The notes under the pieces were generated by a model. The model was not told where the DNA came from and did not search any database. It saw only the letters and a list, made by a program, of their open reading frames with translations. From contig NZ_RCZJ01000003.1 of assembly GCF_006438845.1 (NCBI RefSeq), positions 216,353-280,352 of the forward strand: 64,000 bases of DNA, written 5' to 3'. This DNA is from Variovorax ginsengisoli (GTDB taxonomy: Bacteria > Pseudomonadota > Gammaproteobacteria > Burkholderiales > Burkholderiaceae_C). The number at the start of each line of letters is the position of its first letter. The first letter of the stretch is position 1. Of this stretch, positions 60,009 to 64,000 are shown in pieces. The translations under genes were made by a program, and so were the position numbers.

Positions 60009-62660
60009 TCAGCCGGCAGCAGGCACGAAGCCGATCACTTTCATGGCACTGGCAAGCCCCTTGCGGGCGCGCTCCCAACCGGCCCACGACGCATTGCCGA
60101 TGCCAAAGCGTTCCGGCGCATCGCGGATCGTCCAATGCGCACCGGAGCGCAACGTCGGCAGTTCGTCCCAGGCGACGGGAACAGACACACCCAGGCCGGG
60201 CCGGGCCCGCACCGACCAAGCGCTGACGGTGGTGGCGCCGAAGCCGTTGCGCAGATAGTCGACGAAGATCTTCCCGACACGGTTTCGCGGACCGCTCTTG
60301 GCGACGAAGCGATCGGGAATGGTCTGCGCCATGTGCTGGACCACGGCCTGCGAGAAGCTCTTGACATCGTCCCAGCCGTAATGGCGGCGAATCGGCACCA
60401 GCACGTGCAAGCCTTTCCCGCCGCTGGTCTTGAGGAAGCTGCCCAGGCCCAGCTCGTCGAGCAAGGTGCGCATCAGCAGCGCGGCCTCCTGCATGTGCGC
60501 CCAGTCGACCCCGTCGCCCGGGTCCAGGTCGAAGGTCATGCGATCGGGCCGGTCGATGGCGCTGGAGGTCGCATTCCACGTGTGCAGTTCCACCACGTTC
60601 ATCTGCGCCGCGGAGGCCAGTCCCTCGATGCGGTCGATCTGCAGCAACGGGTCGTGGTCGCGGTCGAGAGACGGATCGAGCAGCGTGATGCCCGGCATGT
60701 CGCTTCCCTTCGCGTGCTTCTGAAAAAACAGCTCGCCGCCGATGCCCTCGGGTGCACGGACCAAGGACACAGGGCGCCCTTTCAGATGCGGAAGCAGCAG
60801 CTTCGATGCGTCCAGGTAATACGCCACCAGCTCACCCTTGGTCACACCGCTTTCGCTGTCGATCACGCGCTCGGCGTTGGTGATGCGCAAGCCATCGGTC
60901 TTTCGCGCGCTCTGCTTCTTCATGGCGGTTTCCTTCGTTGCAACGGCGGCCTTCGCGGGCGCGCCGGCGATGGTCGATGTGACCTCTCGCGTCACCTGCC
61001 GCGCCGGCTTGTCGCTGCGCAACCCCTGGAACACGCTATGGCGGATGCGGTGGTCGCGCGTCCATTCGCCGAAGGCGACCTCCGCCACCAGTCGCGGCTT
61101 CACCCATGTCGCCTTGACCGAGCGCGGCACGCCGGCGTCGCCCTCGGCGAAAGGCGAACGATCGGTCGCCAGCACATCCAATTTCTGCTTGATGTCGGCC
61201 AGCCGACCGCAGTCGAAACCGGTGCCCACGTTGCCGCAATAACGCAGCGCACCCTTTTCGTCGTGCACGCCCAGCAACAACGCGCCGAATCCAGCGCGTG
61301 AGCCCTTGGGTTCGGTGTAGCCACCGATGACAAACTCCTGTCGCTGCTGGCTCTTGAGCTTGATCCATTCGGCGGATCGCCGCGACGCGTAGGTCGAGCC
61401 CTTGTGCTTGCCGATGAGGCCCTCGAAGCCCAGCGCGGTGACAGAAGCGAGCAGGTCGCGCGGCAGTGCGTCGAAGCTCTCGCTGAAGCGCAGACGCGGC
61501 GCGAGATCGTCGGTCAGCAGCGCGCCCAGGCGCTCGCGGCGCGTCTCGACCGGTTGTTCGCGCAGGTCTTCGCCGTCGACGAACGGCAGGTCGAACACCC
61601 AGTAGACGATCGCCGCGGTCGCGTGTTTTTCGAAGGCGTTCTGCAGACCCTGGAAATCGGGCGCCCCGTTCTCCCCGAGCACCACGATCTCGCCATCGAG
61701 CCATGCCGAGCGCACGTCGAGTTGCGCCAGTGCGCGCGCGAGTTCCGGCAGCTTGTCGGTCCAGTCGTGCCCGTTGCGCGTAAAGCAACGAACCTTGCCT
61801 TTTTCAACGCGGGCGAGCAAACGGTAGCCGTCGAACTTGAGCTCCCACGTCCAGTCGTCGGGTTCGGCCGGCGGCGCTGTGGCCAGCGTGGCAAGTTGCG
61901 GCGCGAACGTCTCGGGCAGCGGCACGTTTCGCGAAGCCGACTTTCTCTTCACACCGACGTGCTTCGCGACCACCGTCGTTGCGTCGGCCGTGGGCGTGGC
62001 AACCTTATTCGCGACGGCCTTCGCTGCTCCGACCTTTTTGTCTGCGACCTTCTTGGCTGCAAGCTTCTTCGTGCCGACCTTCGCCGCCTTCGGAGGCGCA
62101 TTGACCGAAGCACCGGAAATCACGCTGTCCGGCCGTGCTTCCGTCACGTCGTAGGCGTCGAGCGCGCGTGCCTCGGCGTCGTTTTCCTTGATGAGCAGCC
62201 AGGGCTCCTGTTTTTCATCGTGGCCGCGCATGCGCACCAGCGTCCAGTGGCCCGACAATTTTTCACCGCGCAGCTCGAACTTCAGCTTGCCGGCCGCCAG
62301 CGCCTTGCGCGCGTCGCCATCCGGAACCCAGTCGCCGCGATCCCAGACGATCACCGTTCCCGCTCCGTACTGGCCGGGCGGGATGGTGCCCTCGAAATCG
62401 CCGTAGGAAATCGGATGGTCCTCGACGAGCACCGCCATCCGCTTGACGTGCGGATCGAGGCACGGGCCCTTCGGCACGGCCCAGCTCTTGAGGGTGCCGT
62501 CGAGCTCGAGCCGGAAGTCGTAGTGCAGCCGGCTCGCATGGTGCTTCTGGATCACGAAGGCCAGGGCGCCCTTGCCCTTCTTGCCGCCGCTGTGCGGCTC
62601 TGGCGTCTTGGCGAAGTCGCGTTTGCGGTGGTAGGGGGCCAGTGCCTCGCGTGCGCCCAT
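60009..62660 (-). CDS. ligD: ATP-dependent DNA ligase D (NHEJ), PE-LIG-POL
   Basis: This 883-residue multidomain repair enzyme has a 3'-phosphoesterase domain (about residues 15-165, 'FVIQKHHASRLHYDFRLEL', 'DGDFEG'-like 'ISYGDFEGTIPPGQYGAG'), a Lys/Ala-rich linker (190-245), a ligase domain with adenylated Lys275 in 'WELKFDGYRLLARV', and a C-terminal primase-polymerase (about residues 590-883, 'FDLDPGDGVDWAHM', 'GGKGLHVLVPI'). It seals double-strand breaks with Ku. It starts ten bases after the ku stop. Domain order is that of Pseudomonas-type LigD. Confidence 0.96.
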   Translation of the reverse strand: MGAREALAPYHRKRDFAKTPEPHSGGKKGKGALAFVIQKHHASRLHYDFRLELDGTLKSWAVPKGPCLDPHVKRMAVLVEDHPISYGDFEGTIPPGQYGAGTVIVWDRGDWVPDGDARKALAAGKLKFELRGEKLSGHWTLVRMRGHDEKQEPWLLIKENDAEARALDAYDVTEARPDSVISGASVNAPPKAAKVGTKKLAAKKVADKKVGAAKAVANKVATPTADATTVVAKHVGVKRKSASRNVPLPETFAPQLATLATAPPAEPDDWTWELKFDGYRLLARVEKGKVRCFTRNGHDWTDKLPELARALAQLDVRSAWLDGEIVVLGENGAPDFQGLQNAFEKHATAAIVYWVFDLPFVDGEDLREQPVETRRERLGALLTDDLAPRLRFSESFDALPRDLLASVTALGFEGLIGKHKGSTYASRRSAEWIKLKSQQRQEFVIGGYTEPKGSRAGFGALLLGVHDEKGALRYCGNVGTGFDCGRLADIKQKLDVLATDRSPFAEGDAGVPRSVKATWVKPRLVAEVAFGEWTRDHRIRHSVFQGLRSDKPARQVTREVTSTIAGAPAKAAVATKETAMKKQSARKTDGLRITNAERVIDSESGVTKGELVAYYLDASKLLLPHLKGRPVSLVRAPEGIGGELFFQKHAKGSDMPGITLLDPSLDRDHDPLLQIDRIEGLASAAQMNVVELHTWNATSSAIDRPDRMTFDLDPGDGVDWAHMQEAALLMRTLLDELGLGSFLKTSGGKGLHVLVPIRRHYGWDDVKSFSQAVVQHMAQTIPDRFVAKSGPRNRVGKIFVDYLRNGFGATTVSAWSVRARPGLGVSVPVAWDELPTLRSGAHWTIRDAPERFGIGNASWAGWERARKGLASAMKVIGFVPAAG

Positions 62661-62670
62661 CTGCGCACCC

Positions 62671-63663
62671 TCAGGCAGCGCGGCGCCGTGCGGGCGACTT
62701 CGTCGCCGCAGTCTTGCGCGCTGGCGTCTTGGCCGCCTTGGCAGTGGACTTCGCAGCGGATTTCGCGGCAGGCTTTGCCTTGGTCGAGCGCGACGGTGGC
62801 GCTTTTTCTCCCTCGTCCTGACCGTCCTTCGCGTCGGCCTTGCCGCCCTTGCGCAGGCTGCGCTGCAACAGTTCCGTGAGGTCGAGGATCTTCGCGCCGC
62901 TGCTGCCACCCTCTTCCGAAGGTTCGGGCTGCGTGACCGATTCGGTGTCGCCAGCGGCGACCTTCTGGTCGACCAAACGCATGATTTCGTCCTTGAAGGA
63001 ATCCTTGAACTCGTCGGGGTCCCAGTCCGAACTCATGTCCTCGACCAATTCGCCGGCCATCTTCAATTCGCGGTCCGACAGGCCGGCCGCCTTGGCACCT
63101 TCGGCCGGCAGCGGCAGGTCTTTCCAGGGGCGAATGTCCGCGCCCCATCGCAGCAGGTTCAGCACCAGGCCGGGTCCGGTCGGCACCAGCACCGCGAGAT
63201 GCTGCTTGGTCTGAATGACGACGCGCGCCACGCCGACGCGTCCTGTGCGCTGCAGCGTCTCGCGCAACAGGGCATAGACCTTGGTGCCGCGGTTGATCGG
63301 CGCGACGTAGTAAGGCCGCTCCAGATATACAAAGGGAATGCTGTCCGCCGGCACGAAAGTCTCAATCTCGATCGTCTGCGTGGTCTTCGGGTAGGCCGCT
63401 GCGATTTCCGCGTCGGTCAACACCACGTACTGCCCGTCTTCGTAGGCGATGCCCTTGACGATCTGCTCCTTCGCGATCTCCTTACCGGTCTTCTTGTTGA
63501 CGCGCTTGTAGCCGACCGGGTCCATCGTGCGCTTGTCGAGCCAATCGAAGTCGATGCTGTGGTCGGTGGTCGCCGAATAGAGCGCGACCGGAATGTGCAC
63601 CAAGCCGAAGCTGATCGCACCTTTCCAAAGAACGCGGGGCGTGGTCGATTTGGGCGCGGGCAT
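62671..63663 (-). CDS. ku: Ku-like DNA end-binding protein
   Basis: This 330-residue bacterial Ku has the core 'RVLWKGAISFGLVHIPVALY', 'DPVGYKRVNKKTGKEI', 'YVVLTDAEIAAAYPKTTQTI', 'FVYLERPYYVAPINRGTKVY' and 'LLRWGADIRPWKDLPLP'. The C-terminal 60 residues are Lys/Ala/Ser/Pro-rich, like the DNA-binding tails of other Ku proteins. ATG 63663 has AGGAGG at six bases. It is co-transcribed with ligD. Ku dimers thread on DNA ends and recruit LigD. Confidence 0.96.
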   Translation of the reverse strand: MPAPKSTTPRVLWKGAISFGLVHIPVALYSATTDHSIDFDWLDKRTMDPVGYKRVNKKTGKEIAKEQIVKGIAYEDGQYVVLTDAEIAAAYPKTTQTIEIETFVPADSIPFVYLERPYYVAPINRGTKVYALLRETLQRTGRVGVARVVIQTKQHLAVLVPTGPGLVLNLLRWGADIRPWKDLPLPAEGAKAAGLSDRELKMAGELVEDMSSDWDPDEFKDSFKDEIMRLVDQKVAAGDTESVTQPEPSEEGGSSGAKILDLTELLQRSLRKGGKADAKDGQDEGEKAPPSRSTKAKPAAKSAAKSTAKAAKTPARKTAATKSPARRRAA

Positions 63664-63763
63664 GGGAAATCCTCCTGCCCACAACCTAGTGTTGCTTCTT
63701 CGCGCTCCTTGTAGGAACCCCGCTTCGCAATGCGTGGGGTGCCGCCGATCGGAACCGGGTGCG

Positions 63764-64000
63764 CTACAAAGCCCGGTCGCTGGCGACCGCGAAATAGAAC
63801 CACTCGGTGCCAGCTCCGGCCTCGGTGTTCGGAAACACGATGAAGCCGTCGCGCTCGGCGTGAAGCATGCGGCCATCGGCCCGCACGCCGATCGGCTCGC
63901 CCTGCGCCACGGCGTCGAAGGTGGCCCACTCGCGAACGAACTGGTCTTCCTCGTCGAGCCGGTCGGTCACGCTCACCAGACGCAGCAAGGCGGGCTGTGG
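63764..64000 (-). CDS. Succinylglutamate desuccinylase/aspartoacylase-family protein, 3' end
   Basis: This is the C-terminal 78 residues of a gene cut by the right edge. The visible part reads 'LVSVTDRLDEEDQFVREW', 'GEPIGVRADGRMLHAERDGF' and 'IVFPNTEAGAGTEWFYFA', the end region of the AstE/AspA zinc amidohydrolase family. The catalytic zinc motif lies outside the window. It is in the same direction as ku but 100 bases upstream, so an independent unit is likely. Confidence 0.75.
   Translation of the reverse strand, partial: PQPALLRLVSVTDRLDEEDQFVREWATFDAVAQGEPIGVRADGRMLHAERDGFIVFPNTEAGAGTEWFYFAVASDRAL

Overview
The window is a GC-rich stretch of a bacterial chromosome. Tripartite-type (Bug) receptors, T6SS gene content, two-partner secretion and hybrid histidine kinases with 'SHDLRQPLHA' H-boxes all point to a beta-proteobacterium of the Burkholderiales. 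A Comamonadaceae genus such as Variovorax or Acidovorax is the best guess. No RNA genes, prophage, insertion sequences or CRISPR arrays were recognised. No stretch longer than about 300 bases lacks a gene.

Left part (1-9757): the 3' end of a Ugp-like ABC transporter operon (solute-binding protein, two permeases) whose last gene is an endonuclease/exonuclease/phosphatase-fold hydrolase. Next is a leftward catabolic operon: a MaoC/FAS1-like CoA hydratase, a small possibly frameshifted ORF, a class III CoA-transferase, a CitE-like lyase, a Bug receptor and a quinone oxidoreductase. A divergent LysR regulator faces it. The enzyme set matches itaconate/mesaconate-type C5-dicarboxylate breakdown to acetyl-CoA and pyruvate.

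Centre (9754-38320): a 27-kb leftward type VI secretion locus, in transcription order tssK, tssL, tssM, tagF, a Ser/Thr kinase, mltA, hcp, tssE, tssF, tssG, clpV, vgrG, a DUF2169-pentapeptide protein, a second pentapeptide protein, DUF3540, a PAAR-like DUF4150 protein, an FHA protein (tagH) and a PP2C phosphatase. Two paralogous lipoproteins lie upstream. No tssA, tssB, tssC or recognisable tssJ is present, although both flanks are visible. A threonine-phosphorylation switch (kinase, phosphatase, FHA, TagF) probably controls firing.

Right-centre (38461-45332): two sensory modules, each a periplasmic binding protein next to a hybrid histidine kinase that ends in a receiver domain. A BLUF photoreceptor sits between them. 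No DNA-binding response regulator is nearby.

Right (45449-64000): small genes (a hypothetical protein, an FMN-dependent PPOX protein, a glutathione S-transferase), then a tightly coupled leftward operon of a CHAT (caspase-like) TPR protein, a TpsB outer-membrane transporter and a 1579-residue TpsA filamentous-haemagglutinin-like exoprotein. After these come catalase HPII (katE) with a small membrane protein, a transglutaminase, the bacterial NHEJ pair ku-ligD, and the 3' end of an AstE/AspA-type gene.

The most interesting signals are a paired promoter-proximal DNA motif shared by the T6SS operon and the CHAT-TPS operon, which suggests co-regulation; the CHAT-TPS operon itself; and the T6SS locus without its sheath genes.
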